Source: Marinobacter sp. es.042
GTDB taxonomy: Bacteria > Pseudomonadota > Gammaproteobacteria > Pseudomonadales > Oleiphilaceae
Length of the DNA: 64,000 bases
Direction of reading: 5' to 3'
Assembly: GCF_900188315.1 (NCBI RefSeq)
Contig: NZ_LT897781.1
Location: 3,596,001 to 3,660,000, forward strand
The translations under genes were made by a program, and so were the position numbers. The notes beneath the pieces were generated by a model. The model saw nothing but the letters and a program-made list of their open reading frames with translations, was not told the origin of the DNA and made no database searches. Below, one piece after another: positions 9,239 through 18,475 of the stretch (position 1 is the first letter of the stretch; every line of letters starts with the position of its first letter).

Positions 9239-10184
9239 GGCCCACTTCCTTGTTGTTTTTTGCTGTGGCCTGGCGTTGCCACTCCGGCGGTTTCCATAGA
9301 TGGGTAAGGCGAGACAATAATCCGCCGGGCTGTGCCATGTCGCGGAACAGGTCCACGTATTCGTGGGTCCAGAGCACAATCAGGTTATTGGAGCGAACAG
9401 GCCGGGTGATGCCGTATTCGGGCGGATCCTGGGCATTTTCATCGACAAACGTGCCGAAAAGCCGATCCCACACTATCAGCGTGCCGCCGTAATTACGGTC
9501 GATGTAGCCGGGATTTCGGCCATGATGAACGCGGTGATGGCTGGGCGTGTTGAAAACCAGTTCGATCCAGCCGGGCAGCTTCCCGACCAGTGTGGTGTGA
9601 ATAAAGAACTGGTAGACCAGCGACAGGGCATAGGCTACGCCGATCCAGACAGGATTGAGTCCCAGCAGTGCCAGGGGCAGGTAGAACACCCACATGCCGT
9701 TGAAAATGTTGGTGGCATTCTGGCGCATGGCAGTGGAGAAGTTCATCCGCTCTGAGGAATGGTGAACCACATGGGCCGCCCAGAACCAGCGCACCCTGTG
9801 ACTGGCCCTGTGCATCCAGTAGAAACAGAAGTCCACGCCCAGAAAAGCCAGCAGCACGGTGAATCCGTTCAATTCCAGATCAAACAGTCGGTAGTGGTAG
9901 CACAGGGCATAGACAGGGAAGGCAATGAGGCCGGCGAAGAGCAGTTCGGTCACCTGGTAGCCGGCGCCAAGGGCAAAGTTTCTGACCGCCTCACGGGTAT
10001 CCATCAGCTGCGGATCGTGGCGAATCTTCAGGTATTCCCACAGGGTAACGCCCACAAAAACCGGTGTTGCAATCACAAAGATCAGTTGGCGTTCATCCAG
10101 CGCCAGCCACGGCGCAGCCATCGCCCAGAGAGAAAGCAGGCCACTGTCTTCCAGTACGGCCAGTATCATATCGGTCAAAGCCAT
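9198..10184 (-). CDS. Sterol desaturase / fatty acid hydroxylase family protein
   Basis: The 328-residue integral membrane protein has several hydrophobic segments and the histidine clusters of the di-iron hydroxylase superfamily: HRASH, HVVHHS and HHRVHH followed by NYGG. Such enzymes introduce hydroxyl groups or double bonds into lipids, carotenoids or sterols; bacterial members are mostly uncharacterised. Its 3' end overlaps the downstream hydrolase gene by 41 bases. Upstream 10185-10292 separates it from a GST gene on the same strand. Confidence 0.9.
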   Translation of the reverse strand: MALTDMILAVLEDSGLLSLWAMAAPWLALDERQLIFVIATPVFVGVTLWEYLKIRHDPQLMDTREAVRNFALGAGYQVTELLFAGLIAFPVYALCYHYRLFDLELNGFTVLLAFLGVDFCFYWMHRASHRVRWFWAAHVVHHSSERMNFSTAMRQNATNIFNGMWVFYLPLALLGLNPVWIGVAYALSLVYQFFIHTTLVGKLPGWIELVFNTPSHHRVHHGRNPGYIDRNYGGTLIVWDRLFGTFVDENAQDPPEYGITRPVRSNNLIVLWTHEYVDLFRDMAQPGGLLSRLTHLWKPPEWQRQATAKNNKEVGHDTERTSPDAERW

Positions 10185-10292
10185 CGGGTTTCTGCCGGTT
10201 TCCTCATCAAGTCCGTTTATTCTGGCACGTAACCCGGAAACCGGAATGTCGGTTCACGCCAGATTGGCTAACGGATTCCGACAATCCGGTAC

Positions 10293-11039
10293 TCAGCCTG
10301 GCCGACGGTTGTCTTCGTACACTTTTTCCAGAGCCCGGATCTGTGGCTGCCACTGGTCCAGCCAATGTTTGATGTCTTTGGGAATTCGCGCAGTTTTCGG
10401 CCATGGCACCGGATACTGTGCTGGCTGGAACATGGGTGCAAACAGGGCGGCTGCCGTCAGGTCTGCGCGCGAAAACTGGTCGCCAGCCAGGAAAGGCCTT
10501 TCGGCGTAGATGGCAGCCAGCTCGGTGAGCAACTCCTCCATGACCTGGCGGGACTTTTCAGAGGTTTTTTCGTTGATCTTCATCCACTGACGCATGACTT
10601 CATCAACCCGGCTGAAAGCAAGGCTGAGCAGTATCCGGTTATAGAAAGGTGTTCCTGCGGCCAGCATGGGCACCACAATTTTGGGGCGCTGCAGGAAGTG
10701 GTGGTAGGAATAGCAGCGGATAGCCGGCCCCGCTTCCTCGTCAAGCCGGCGCTCCCAGGCCAGCGCCTGCTCACGAACGTCCGGGTCTGCCGGTGTCAGC
10801 GGGTGCTCTGGAAACGTCTGGTCCAGGTAATCCAGAATGGCGGCTGAGCCCTGAACCACGTGGCCGTCATGGTCCAGCACCGGTACAGAGGAGGCTTCAC
10901 CGGTCAGTTTCCGGATGGTTTTCACATGTTGTCCCGGCAGCAGGTTCACCGTTTCGTAGTTGAGCCCCTTGTAGTCCAGGGCCCAGCGTACTTTTTCGCA
11001 GTAGTGGGAAATGGCAAATTGGTAAAGTTTCAGTGCCAT
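10293..11039 (-). CDS. Glutathione S-transferase family protein
   Basis: This 248-residue protein has an N-terminal thioredoxin-like GST domain (residues 1-80) with the start LYQFAISHYCEKVRW, where Ser or Cys near residue 13 would be the thiol-activating residue, and the cis-proline SSVPVLDHDG, followed by an all-helical C-terminal domain. It is longer than a typical bacterial GST (about 210). Substrate unknown. Confidence 0.87.
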   Translation of the reverse strand: MALKLYQFAISHYCEKVRWALDYKGLNYETVNLLPGQHVKTIRKLTGEASSVPVLDHDGHVVQGSAAILDYLDQTFPEHPLTPADPDVREQALAWERRLDEEAGPAIRCYSYHHFLQRPKIVVPMLAAGTPFYNRILLSLAFSRVDEVMRQWMKINEKTSEKSRQVMEELLTELAAIYAERPFLAGDQFSRADLTAAALFAPMFQPAQYPVPWPKTARIPKDIKHWLDQWQPQIRALEKVYEDNRRPG

Positions 11040-11177
11040 GGGGTCTCTCCTTGGTTCAGCGTTCTAGCATACTGCCGGTGGGGCGGTATAAGAAGTCCCA
11101 TCAGATGCCCATGGTGGCCTCATCGGTCGTTGGGTTCTAAACTGTAGGTCGAAAAGACGCTCACAAGGGAACTGACC

Positions 11178-12152
11178 ATGCACTCACGACGAGTTTTGAT
11201 GTTGTCCGTCGTCACTGCGGCGAGCCTTGCCATCTCCGCCTGCTCCTCTCTATCCAAAACCAGTCAGCCGGTTTCCGCGAGCTATGCTTGCGGGCAACTC
11301 GATATTGCCGTCTCCGGCACCGACGACAGCGATCTGATCAGCATCGACTATCTGGATCGACGTATTCTGCTCAAGCCGGAGGTAAGTGCCTCGGGCGCAT
11401 TGTACGTAGCCCCCGGCGACGACCAGACGCGGTTCTGGAGCAAGGGTGAAAAAGCGACCCTGACAGTGAAGGGGCAAACCTATCCGGAGTGTTTGCAGCC
11501 AGGCGATCTGGAGATGCCGTTTGAGGCGCGGGGGAATGAGCCTTTCTGGCACGCGACGCTCGAAGGAGGTGAGCTCTTGATAACACGGCCTTTCGAGGAA
11601 CAGGGAACCCGTCGAGTACCGGTTGAAGTCAAAACAGCCAACCGGCATGGGCGGACATTTGTGGCGACGCTGGCAGATCTCCCCATTACCCTGACAGTCG
11701 CCCGTCAGCTCTGTGACGACAGCATGTCCGGGGCTCAATATCCCGCGCAGGTGCGCCTGCAGGTCGGTGATGATGAGTTCAGGGGGTGTGGTGGTGATCG
11801 CCAACGTCTGTTCCGGGGCGCAATCTGGGTTGTTGAGGATCTTGCGGGCGCAGGCATCATTGATCGGTCCCGGATCACGATCGAGTTTCTTGAGGGCAAT
11901 CGGATCGCGGGCAGGGCGTCTTGCAACCGATACACAGGTGCCTATGAACTCAGGGGTGAGGGCATGGCTATCGGCCCACTGGCATCAACACGGATGGCCT
12001 GTGCGCCCGCGCTCATGAATCAGGAAGAGCGGTTTCTGAGCCTGCTGGATCAGATGAATTCAGTGCGGATTGGGCAGCAGGGCCAACTGCTGCTGTCGAC
12101 ACCGGGCGGTGAGTCGATCCGGGCGTTTCAGTCTGACCACGACAGCCCATAG
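11178..12152 (+). CDS. Lipoprotein with MliC, COG3650 and META domains
   Basis: The 324-residue protein has a lipoprotein signal peptide with lipidation at C22 (LAISAC). Three modules follow: an MliC-like region at about 35-105 (SYACG ... FWSKGEKATLTVKGQTYPEC, the C-type lysozyme inhibitor pattern), a COG3650-like domain at about 115-205 (RGNEPFWHATLEGG ... CDDSMSGAQYPAQV, repeating cysteines), and a META/HslJ domain at about 215-310 (FRGAIWVVEDLAGAGI ... GRASCNRYTGAY). It is probably anchored to the outer membrane and may protect against host or predator lysozyme or envelope stress (inference). The last 25 bases overlap the convergent solute-binding lipoprotein gene. Confidence 0.85.
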   Translation: MHSRRVLMLSVVTAASLAISACSSLSKTSQPVSASYACGQLDIAVSGTDDSDLISIDYLDRRILLKPEVSASGALYVAPGDDQTRFWSKGEKATLTVKGQTYPECLQPGDLEMPFEARGNEPFWHATLEGGELLITRPFEEQGTRRVPVEVKTANRHGRTFVATLADLPITLTVARQLCDDSMSGAQYPAQVRLQVGDDEFRGCGGDRQRLFRGAIWVVEDLAGAGIIDRSRITIEFLEGNRIAGRASCNRYTGAYELRGEGMAIGPLASTRMACAPALMNQEERFLSLLDQMNSVRIGQQGQLLLSTPGGESIRAFQSDHDSP

Positions 12153-12970
12153 CGCGTCAGGATCTCAGCCACCCGCCCACTGCTTTGCAGGGCTCTCGCT
12201 CCCTCTGACAGGAGCGCTGCGAGCTGGGCGGAATCACGGCCGACCGGTGAAAATGCAACGTAGATTGGCGACTCATGGATCACCGCTGCCATTCTCAGGT
12301 TTTCCGTGTTGCCGTCCCGCTCCAGTTGCCACTGCATCACATAGCGGTCTTCCGGGAATACGTCAGAGCGCTGCTGGTGCAGGAGTTCGATTGCCCGGCT
12401 CAGTGGTGCCGGCCCGGACAGCACCCAGACCCGCTCCGGATCGTCCTGGTACTTCTCGATATAGCAGTCCAGTTCCGGTGAGTAAGCGTAGCCGTTGATC
12501 GCCAGCAGCGTGAATTGGCTGAGCGAGTCGATGCCAGCGTACTGCCAGTTGTTGCCAGGGTGGGTATAAAGCGCGATCGTCGAGTAACCAGTAGCGGCGT
12601 CCGGAAACACGAAGTCCGGCGCATCCCCCGGAAGGGCTCCGACAACCGCATCAATATACCCGTCCCGGGCCTGTTGCAGGGCCCGTGCCCAGCTCATGTT
12701 CACGTACTCGACATCGATACCGGCGAGGCCGAACGCCTCCCTGGCAATATCTATCATATAGCCTTCGTACTCGGAGCCGGCTTCACAATTGTGAGGACAC
12801 CAGGGGTCAGCGGCAATGACGACGCTCTGGCGCGGCTCTGTGGGAGCCGGCGCAGCGGGAGCGGTCTTCGTTGCCTTTGCCGCTGTTTCAGGAGCCAGCG
12901 GTGGGGGATCCTCTGGCTGCGAGCAGGCGGCAAGAAAGAGCGCGATGGAAAGAACCAGGGGTTTTGCCAT
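12128..12970 (-). CDS. Family 3 extracellular solute-binding lipoprotein
   Basis: The 280-residue protein has a lipobox (FLAAC, Cys16), a Pro/Ala-rich linker, then a SBP family 3 domain from about residue 45 (SVVIAADPWCPHNCEAG ... GYMIDIAREAFGLAGIDVEYVNMSWARALQQARDG). These domains bind amino acids or related small polar ligands. No transporter subunits are next to it, so it could be an orphan binding protein or a sensor-like accessory. Its 3' end overlaps the convergent META lipoprotein gene. Confidence 0.85.
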   Translation of the reverse strand: MAKPLVLSIALFLAACSQPEDPPPLAPETAAKATKTAPAAPAPTEPRQSVVIAADPWCPHNCEAGSEYEGYMIDIAREAFGLAGIDVEYVNMSWARALQQARDGYIDAVVGALPGDAPDFVFPDAATGYSTIALYTHPGNNWQYAGIDSLSQFTLLAINGYAYSPELDCYIEKYQDDPERVWVLSGPAPLSRAIELLHQQRSDVFPEDRYVMQWQLERDGNTENLRMAAVIHESPIYVAFSPVGRDSAQLAALLSEGARALQSSGRVAEILTRYGLSWSD

Positions 12971-13053
12971 GGTAATAGAACCGGAATGCCGAAATCGTCG
13001 GCTTTCCCTGAAGCATAGACCCTAGTCGGGGGTTTGTAATGGCCAACAGGGGC

Positions 13054-14112
13054 CTAGGCCGCGTTTTTGTTCCTTTCGGTCGATGCGGCGGTAGGAACCA
13101 ATGCCTTCGCCAAGTCTTTCATGTGAAGAGTGCCTACATGCTGACCGTCCCGGACCACCCGGAAGTTCAGGGACATGTCACCATCGGATTTCAGCAGTAC
13201 CGACTCAAGGTTGTCCTTTTCTGTAATATCGCCGGCAAATTCGGTGTCACCGTCATCAGGCGGACTCATGACCGATCGTACCCTCAGCACCCGTGCCCGA
13301 TTGATATCGCTGATGAAGTCGACGATGTAGGGATCGCCGGGATTGAGCAGGATTTCCTGGGGATCTCCCTGCTGCACTACTTCGCCGTCTTTCAGGATGA
13401 CCAGGTGGTCGGCCAGTTTCAGGGCCTCATCAAGATCATGGGTGATGAACACGATGGTTTTCTGCAGTTCTTCCTGAAGCTCCAGCAACAGGTCCTGCAT
13501 ATCGGACCGAATCAGCGGATCCAGTGCCGAGAAGGCTTCGTCCATCAACATGATCGGGGCGTCGGACACCAGGGCTCGGGCGATGCCCACCCGCTGCTGC
13601 ATGCCACCGGACAGCTGGTGCGGATACTGGTATTCGTTACCTTCCAGACCAACCCGCGCGAGCCATTTTCGGGCATCGGCCTCAAAGTCCGATGTCGTAT
13701 AGCCGCGAATGTCCTTGGCCATGCCGGCGTTCTCGAGCACGGTTTTGTGGGGTAGCAGGGCAAACTTCTGGAATACCATCGACATCCGCTCGCGGCGAAG
13801 CTTTCGCAGCTGCTCTTCGTTGTAGCTCATGATGTCTTCGCCATCGACACGGATTTCGCCGGCCGTGGGATCGATCAGTCGGTTCAGGTGCCGGATGAGT
13901 GTGGATTTTCCGGAGCCGGAGAGTCCCATGATGACCGTGATCTCGCCATCGTGCATGTCCACGTTGATATCACGCAGACCGAGGACGTGTCGCTGCTGCT
14001 CCAGCAGATCGGCTTTGCCCATGCCCTTGCGAACATACTCCAGGGCAACATCCGGGGTCGGGCCGAAGATCTTGTAAAGGTTCCGGATCGAAATCTTGAT
14101 GTCTTTTGCCAT
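13054..14112 (-). CDS. proV: Glycine betaine/proline ABC transporter ATPase
   Basis: An ABC ATPase of 352 residues with Walker A GLSGSGKST, signature LSGGMQQRVGIARAL and Walker B IMLMDEAFSALD, followed by a C-terminal CBS-like regulatory segment. The ATG at 14112 is chosen because GAGGAAAG lies about 8 bases upstream; a GTG at 14127 overlapping the proW stop is the alternative. The ProV type hydrolyses ATP for betaine or choline-derived osmolyte import. It is the last gene of the proX-proW-proV cluster. Confidence 0.93.
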   Translation of the reverse strand: MAKDIKISIRNLYKIFGPTPDVALEYVRKGMGKADLLEQQRHVLGLRDINVDMHDGEITVIMGLSGSGKSTLIRHLNRLIDPTAGEIRVDGEDIMSYNEEQLRKLRRERMSMVFQKFALLPHKTVLENAGMAKDIRGYTTSDFEADARKWLARVGLEGNEYQYPHQLSGGMQQRVGIARALVSDAPIMLMDEAFSALDPLIRSDMQDLLLELQEELQKTIVFITHDLDEALKLADHLVILKDGEVVQQGDPQEILLNPGDPYIVDFISDINRARVLRVRSVMSPPDDGDTEFAGDITEKDNLESVLLKSDGDMSLNFRVVRDGQHVGTLHMKDLAKALVPTAASTERNKNAA

Positions 14113-14123
14113 GGGGGCTTTCC

Positions 14124-15158
14124 TCACTGCTTCTGGGAGACGTTAATTCGTGCCAGGGACGCCTTGGTTACCCGGTCGAGAATAACCGCCAGGATCACGA
14201 TGCCAAGGCCGGATACCAGGCCAACACCCAGTTCCAGATTACGGATGCCCCGCAGAACCAGAACGCCAAGCCCGGGCGCGGAAACCAGGGATGCGATGAC
14301 AACCATGGCAAGACTCATCATGATGGTCTGGTTGACCCCTGCCATGATGTTGGGCAGCGCCAACGGGATCTGCACCTTGTAGAGTTTCTGTCGGGGCGTC
14401 ATGCCAAAGGCGTCTGCGGCCTCAATCACGTCCTTGTCTACCAGCCGGATGCCCAGGTTCGTCAGCCGGATCACAGGAACAATCGCGTAGAGGATGATGG
14501 CGATACCGTACAGCTTTGATTCGGTAACACTGAAAAGGAAGATAAGCGGGATCAGGTACACAAAAGGTGGCAGCGTCTGCAGCATGTCCAGCACCGGTAT
14601 GATCATGCGCTGCAACGAATTGCTGCGTGCCATGGCGATGCCTATGGGGACACCGAGCAACACACAGATAAAGGCACATACAAAAATGATCGCCAGCGTT
14701 TGCATGGCGTAATCGTAATGGTCGATGAAGGCCAGTAGCACGATGCTGCCGCCTACGAACAGCATCAGTTTCCAGGATTTGGTGACCACGTAAACAACCG
14801 CCAATAACAATGGAATCACGATCCACCAGGGCGTGTTCAGCATGGCATAAAGTGCCCCGTCCAGGAACCAGCTGAGAGGCTGGGTTAATGGATCGAGAAC
14901 CAGACTCAGGCTGTCTTTTATTGCTAGAAATCCCTGTTCCAGGCCTTTGGTGAGCTCCCGGGACTGGGGGAAAGCGGCGCAGGATTCGTTGAGTGCATCC
15001 ATGGATGGGAAGGGGAGTTCCCATATCGAGGCCGGTTCGGCGCTCTCTCCCTTGGTTTTATTCAGCAGATCGGCCATCGACATGGGGCCGCTGCTTTTGC
15101 CTTCCGAGCACCATTGCTCAAGGCCGAGCGATGAAAAAAGGGAATCGTAGGTTGCCAT
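14124..15158 (-). CDS. proW: Glycine betaine/proline ABC transporter permease
   Basis: The 344-residue permease has a long N-terminal region of about 100 residues before the transmembrane core, as in E. coli ProW. The core contains several hydrophobic segments and the permease coupling motif EAADAFGMTPRQKLYKVQ near residue 245. It pairs with ProV and ProX in osmoprotectant uptake, expected in a salt-adapted organism. Confidence 0.93.
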   Translation of the reverse strand: MATYDSLFSSLGLEQWCSEGKSSGPMSMADLLNKTKGESAEPASIWELPFPSMDALNESCAAFPQSRELTKGLEQGFLAIKDSLSLVLDPLTQPLSWFLDGALYAMLNTPWWIVIPLLLAVVYVVTKSWKLMLFVGGSIVLLAFIDHYDYAMQTLAIIFVCAFICVLLGVPIGIAMARSNSLQRMIIPVLDMLQTLPPFVYLIPLIFLFSVTESKLYGIAIILYAIVPVIRLTNLGIRLVDKDVIEAADAFGMTPRQKLYKVQIPLALPNIMAGVNQTIMMSLAMVVIASLVSAPGLGVLVLRGIRNLELGVGLVSGLGIVILAVILDRVTKASLARINVSQKQ

Positions 15159-15254
15159 GGGCGGTCAGTCTCTCCTGCGCACGTCTGGAATCAGAACGGT
15201 TTTCGGGAAACGACCCGGGGCATCCCGAAGGATACCCCGGGAGGGGCAGGCCAA

Positions 15255-16220
15255 TCAGTTAAGAACGTTGGCCAGACGCTCACGCGCGGCGTCGTTCAGC
15301 CAGGTTGACCACTCGTCGCTGTTGTTGCTGAGGTAGTAAACCGCAGCTTCCTCGCCCGAGGCATTGTTGGAGTCCATCCAGGCAAGGATGGCGCTCATGG
15401 TCTCGGTTTTGAAGGTCAGCTTCCTGAGCATCTCGGCTACTTCCGGCTCACGATCTTTGAAATCAGTGGTCACCGACGTCAGGATCGTGGCCGCCGGGAA
15501 GTCGGAAACGCCCGGATTATCCACATCCGGTGTTTGGTTTTTCTGGTGCACGTCCGGCTTGATGTCGCCGAGATCAACCCGGGTCATGTCGTATTTGCCG
15601 AGGGGAACGGTCGGCCCCCAGTAGTAGCCGAACCAGGGCTCTTCGTTCTGGACAGCGGACGCCATGGAGGATGCCAGGGTCTCACCGGAACCATGGTTGA
15701 ATACGTCAATGCCGGACTCTTCCAGATCCAGGGCGCGAACCAGATTGTCACTCACGACACGACAGCCCCAGCCGTCCGGGCAGTTGTTGAAGGTGCCGCC
15801 AACGAGCTCAGGATTAGCCATGATGCCCTCGATGGTCTTCAGCTCCGGATGCTCTTCCGCGAGGTAGGTGGGAATCCACCAGCCTTCAACGCCGCCCGGA
15901 TCCAGAACCTTGCCAAGGCGTTCCACCTTTCCCTGTTCTTCGAGGCGCAGGTAGGCCTCGCCTGCGGAGTTCAGCCACAGCTCGGTGACGATGTCAGGCT
16001 CACCGTTTTCGGCAACGGAGGTTACCGCCGGGACGGTGTCGGAAGGAACAATGGTGACGTCACAGCCGTAACCCTGCTCCATGATGAAGGTGGCCACGTT
16101 GGTGACGACCGTGTTGGATGCCCAGTTCATTTCTGTGATTGAAACTTCTCCACATTCGGCCTGGGCCAGTCCGGGTGCTGAAAGTGCACAAAGCAATGCT
16201 GCAGACGTAAGCTTTCGCAT
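15255..16220 (-). CDS. proX: Glycine betaine-binding periplasmic protein
   Basis: The 321-residue protein carries a signal peptide (MRKLTSAALLCALSAPGLAQA) and an OpuAC/ProX substrate-binding domain with aromatic-rich segments (EMNWASN, GVEGWWIPTYL, PWFGYYWGP) that form the aromatic cage for quaternary amines. AAAGGAG lies upstream of ATG 16220. As the first gene of the operon it is followed by a 96-base gap before proW. The upstream region (16221-16507) is divergent from an M14 peptidase gene and holds the small dyad ATCACTAATGTGAT at 16317-16330, a possible operator. Confidence 0.92.
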   Translation of the reverse strand: MRKLTSAALLCALSAPGLAQAECGEVSITEMNWASNTVVTNVATFIMEQGYGCDVTIVPSDTVPAVTSVAENGEPDIVTELWLNSAGEAYLRLEEQGKVERLGKVLDPGGVEGWWIPTYLAEEHPELKTIEGIMANPELVGGTFNNCPDGWGCRVVSDNLVRALDLEESGIDVFNHGSGETLASSMASAVQNEEPWFGYYWGPTVPLGKYDMTRVDLGDIKPDVHQKNQTPDVDNPGVSDFPAATILTSVTTDFKDREPEVAEMLRKLTFKTETMSAILAWMDSNNASGEEAAVYYLSNNSDEWSTWLNDAARERLANVLN

Positions 16221-16507
16221 AGTCGCGTCTCCTTTCTAGGGTTTGTGTTGCTTGGCGGATTTATCGGGTACTACAGAATCGCGATCAGGAAAGATCGGAT
16301 AGAAGGCGATATTTGGATCACTAATGTGATACAGCAAAACGGGGACGTCTCGGTTAGTACGTAGCTATTAGGATAACCATCCTTGGGCAAGTTACAAGGG
16401 TGTGAGCAAAAACTGTCATCAAACAGCACATAAGTTTGGCTGCATGATTGTCAAAAAAATGTAGTAGTGACAGGCTAGAATCCGGGTTTTACATGCCGGA
16501 AAGAGCG

Positions 16508-17608
16508 ATGACAGAGCTGCGCGACCTGACACCTCACACATCAATCAGCCACGAGCAGGCCTCCCGGGATGGGCGTCAGCGAAGGCTACTGAGAACCTTC
16601 CTGCCGGAACTCGTTGGCCTGGAGCGCGTCCTGGCGGAAGCGCCGGATTTCATCACAACCGAAGTGGTGGAGCGGGTCGCCCTCAAGGACCTCTCCTTGC
16701 CCATCTACCGTGTCGATATCGGCTCTTCCCGGCCCGATGTGCCAGCGGTATTGCTTGTTGGCGGCGTGCACGGGCTTGAACGCATTGGAAGCCAGGTAGT
16801 AATGGCCTGGCTGAAGTCGCTGCTCGCCAGAGTGACTTGGGACGAACATTTGCTGGGGTTGTTGCAGAAGGTTCGAATTACCCTTTTGCCAATCCTTAAC
16901 CCGGGCGGTATGTACCTGAATCAGCGTAGTAATCCCAACGGCGTGGACCTGATGCGCAATGCGCCGATCCAGGCCCAGGAACGTAGCGCATTCCTGCTCG
17001 GCGGCCAGAGAATTTCTCCCCGATTGCCGTGGTACACCGGCGATCCTGAACAGGGCATGGAGCCCGAAAACCAGGCTCTTGAGGCGGTCATAAAACAGCT
17101 GCTGCCGGGGCGGCCGTTCAGTGTGGCACTGGACTGCCATTCCGGATTCGGGATGCAGGACCAGATCTGGTTTCCCTACGCCTACCGGCGTCGACCCATG
17201 CGTCGAGTTGCATCGGTTATGGCGCTGAAGCTTATCTGGGAGCAGTCATACCCAAACCACGACTACCGTTTCGAGCCCCAGTCCCGCCACTATCTCACCC
17301 ATGGCGACTTGTGGGATTACTTCTACAAACAGGTCAATCGCGAAAATGGCGGTGTTTTTCTTCCCCTGACCCTGGAAATGGGCTCCTGGCGCTGGATTCG
17401 CAAGCGGCCACGTCAGTTGCTGAGACTCGACGGCTTTTTCAATCCCCTGGTTCCGCACCGGCACAAGCGGGTCCTGCGCAGTCACCTGACCTGGATGGAC
17501 TTCCTGATTAGCGCCGCCGCCAGCCACGAAAACTGGTTGCCGGCTCGGGATGAGGAGTCCATGCTGAAAGAAGCCGCGATCATGCACTGGTATAGCGATT
17601 CTCACTAG
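16508..17608 (+). CDS. M14-family zinc carboxypeptidase-like protein
   Basis: A 366-residue protein when started at ATG 16508, which has GGAAAG 4 bases upstream; in-frame starts at 16448 and 16493 would add residues with no family similarity. Zinc ligands of the M14 and succinylglutamate desuccinylase/aspartoacylase group are visible: HGLERIG (His and Glu) and DCHSGF (third His). The candidate catalytic glutamate is in LTLEMGSW. It lacks a signal peptide, so it is likely cytoplasmic and may cleave a peptide or N-acyl amino acid. An alpha/beta hydrolase follows 41 bases later on the same strand. Confidence 0.82.
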   Translation: MTELRDLTPHTSISHEQASRDGRQRRLLRTFLPELVGLERVLAEAPDFITTEVVERVALKDLSLPIYRVDIGSSRPDVPAVLLVGGVHGLERIGSQVVMAWLKSLLARVTWDEHLLGLLQKVRITLLPILNPGGMYLNQRSNPNGVDLMRNAPIQAQERSAFLLGGQRISPRLPWYTGDPEQGMEPENQALEAVIKQLLPGRPFSVALDCHSGFGMQDQIWFPYAYRRRPMRRVASVMALKLIWEQSYPNHDYRFEPQSRHYLTHGDLWDYFYKQVNRENGGVFLPLTLEMGSWRWIRKRPRQLLRLDGFFNPLVPHRHKRVLRSHLTWMDFLISAAASHENWLPARDEESMLKEAAIMHWYSDSH

Positions 17609-17649
17609 CGATCCAGCCGGCCCAGGCATTCATCAATCGGAACTATCGT

Positions 17650-18384
17650 ATGCACTGGATTCTGTTGCGGGGTCTGACTCGGGAGCACGCCCACTGGGGC
17701 AGCTTCCCGGCTCGCCTCGGGGAGGCATTTCCCGAGCACCAGTTCCATCTGGTCGACCTGCCCGGGACGGGCGTGCGTTATCGAGAAGACAGTCCGGCAA
17801 CGGTAGCGGCGATTCGGGAAGCCGTCTCCAGGCACGTCAGCCATATCCCCGGTCCTTTCAGCATTCTGGCACTTTCTATGGGCGGTATGGTGGCCCTGGA
17901 CTGGGCCCAGCAGTCTGCGGATGGTCAGATCCAGAACCTGGTCCTGATCAATACCAGTTCCGGCTTCAGCCCGCCCTGGCAACGCATGCGGCCTGGGGTC
18001 TGGCCGCGAATTCTGCGGCTGCTGGCCCGTCAGGAGTTGTTTGACCGTGAGCGGGATATTCTCCGGCTCACGTCTAACCGTGAGGTGCCTCTGTCACTGG
18101 CAAAACAGTGGTACAGCATACAACGACAACGTCCCGTCAGTACCCGCAATGCGATCAACCAGTTGGCGGCTGCCGCCCGCTACAAACCCGGTGCAAAGCG
18201 TCCTGTGCCAGATGCACTGATTCTCGCCAGTCGCGGCGATCGCATCGTTCACTGGCGCTGCAGTTCCACGCTGGAGGAGCGCTGGCAATGGACCATGAAA
18301 CTGCATCCGGATGCTGGCCATGACCTTCCACTGGACGATCCGGAGTGGATTATCCAGCAGATCCGCAACTGGCTGCCCCGGTAA
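17650..18384 (+). CDS. Alpha/beta hydrolase
   Basis: A 244-residue alpha/beta hydrolase-fold protein. The nucleophile serine is in LALSMGGM, a variant elbow in which the first Gly is Ala; the catalytic histidine is in DAGHDLPLDD. HWILLRGLTREHAHWG near the N-terminus corresponds to the oxyanion strand. Substrate unknown. It follows the M14 peptidase gene closely, so the two may form an operon. Confidence 0.84.
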   Translation: MHWILLRGLTREHAHWGSFPARLGEAFPEHQFHLVDLPGTGVRYREDSPATVAAIREAVSRHVSHIPGPFSILALSMGGMVALDWAQQSADGQIQNLVLINTSSGFSPPWQRMRPGVWPRILRLLARQELFDRERDILRLTSNREVPLSLAKQWYSIQRQRPVSTRNAINQLAAAARYKPGAKRPVPDALILASRGDRIVHWRCSSTLEERWQWTMKLHPDAGHDLPLDDPEWIIQQIRNWLPR

Positions 18385-18475
18385 CGCCGGTTGCTTGACG
18401 CAACTCTTCTTTCCGGTCAGTCTTCTCGTTTTGAACCGTCAAAGCCGCCAGTGATCAGGAACGGAGCCGATAATA

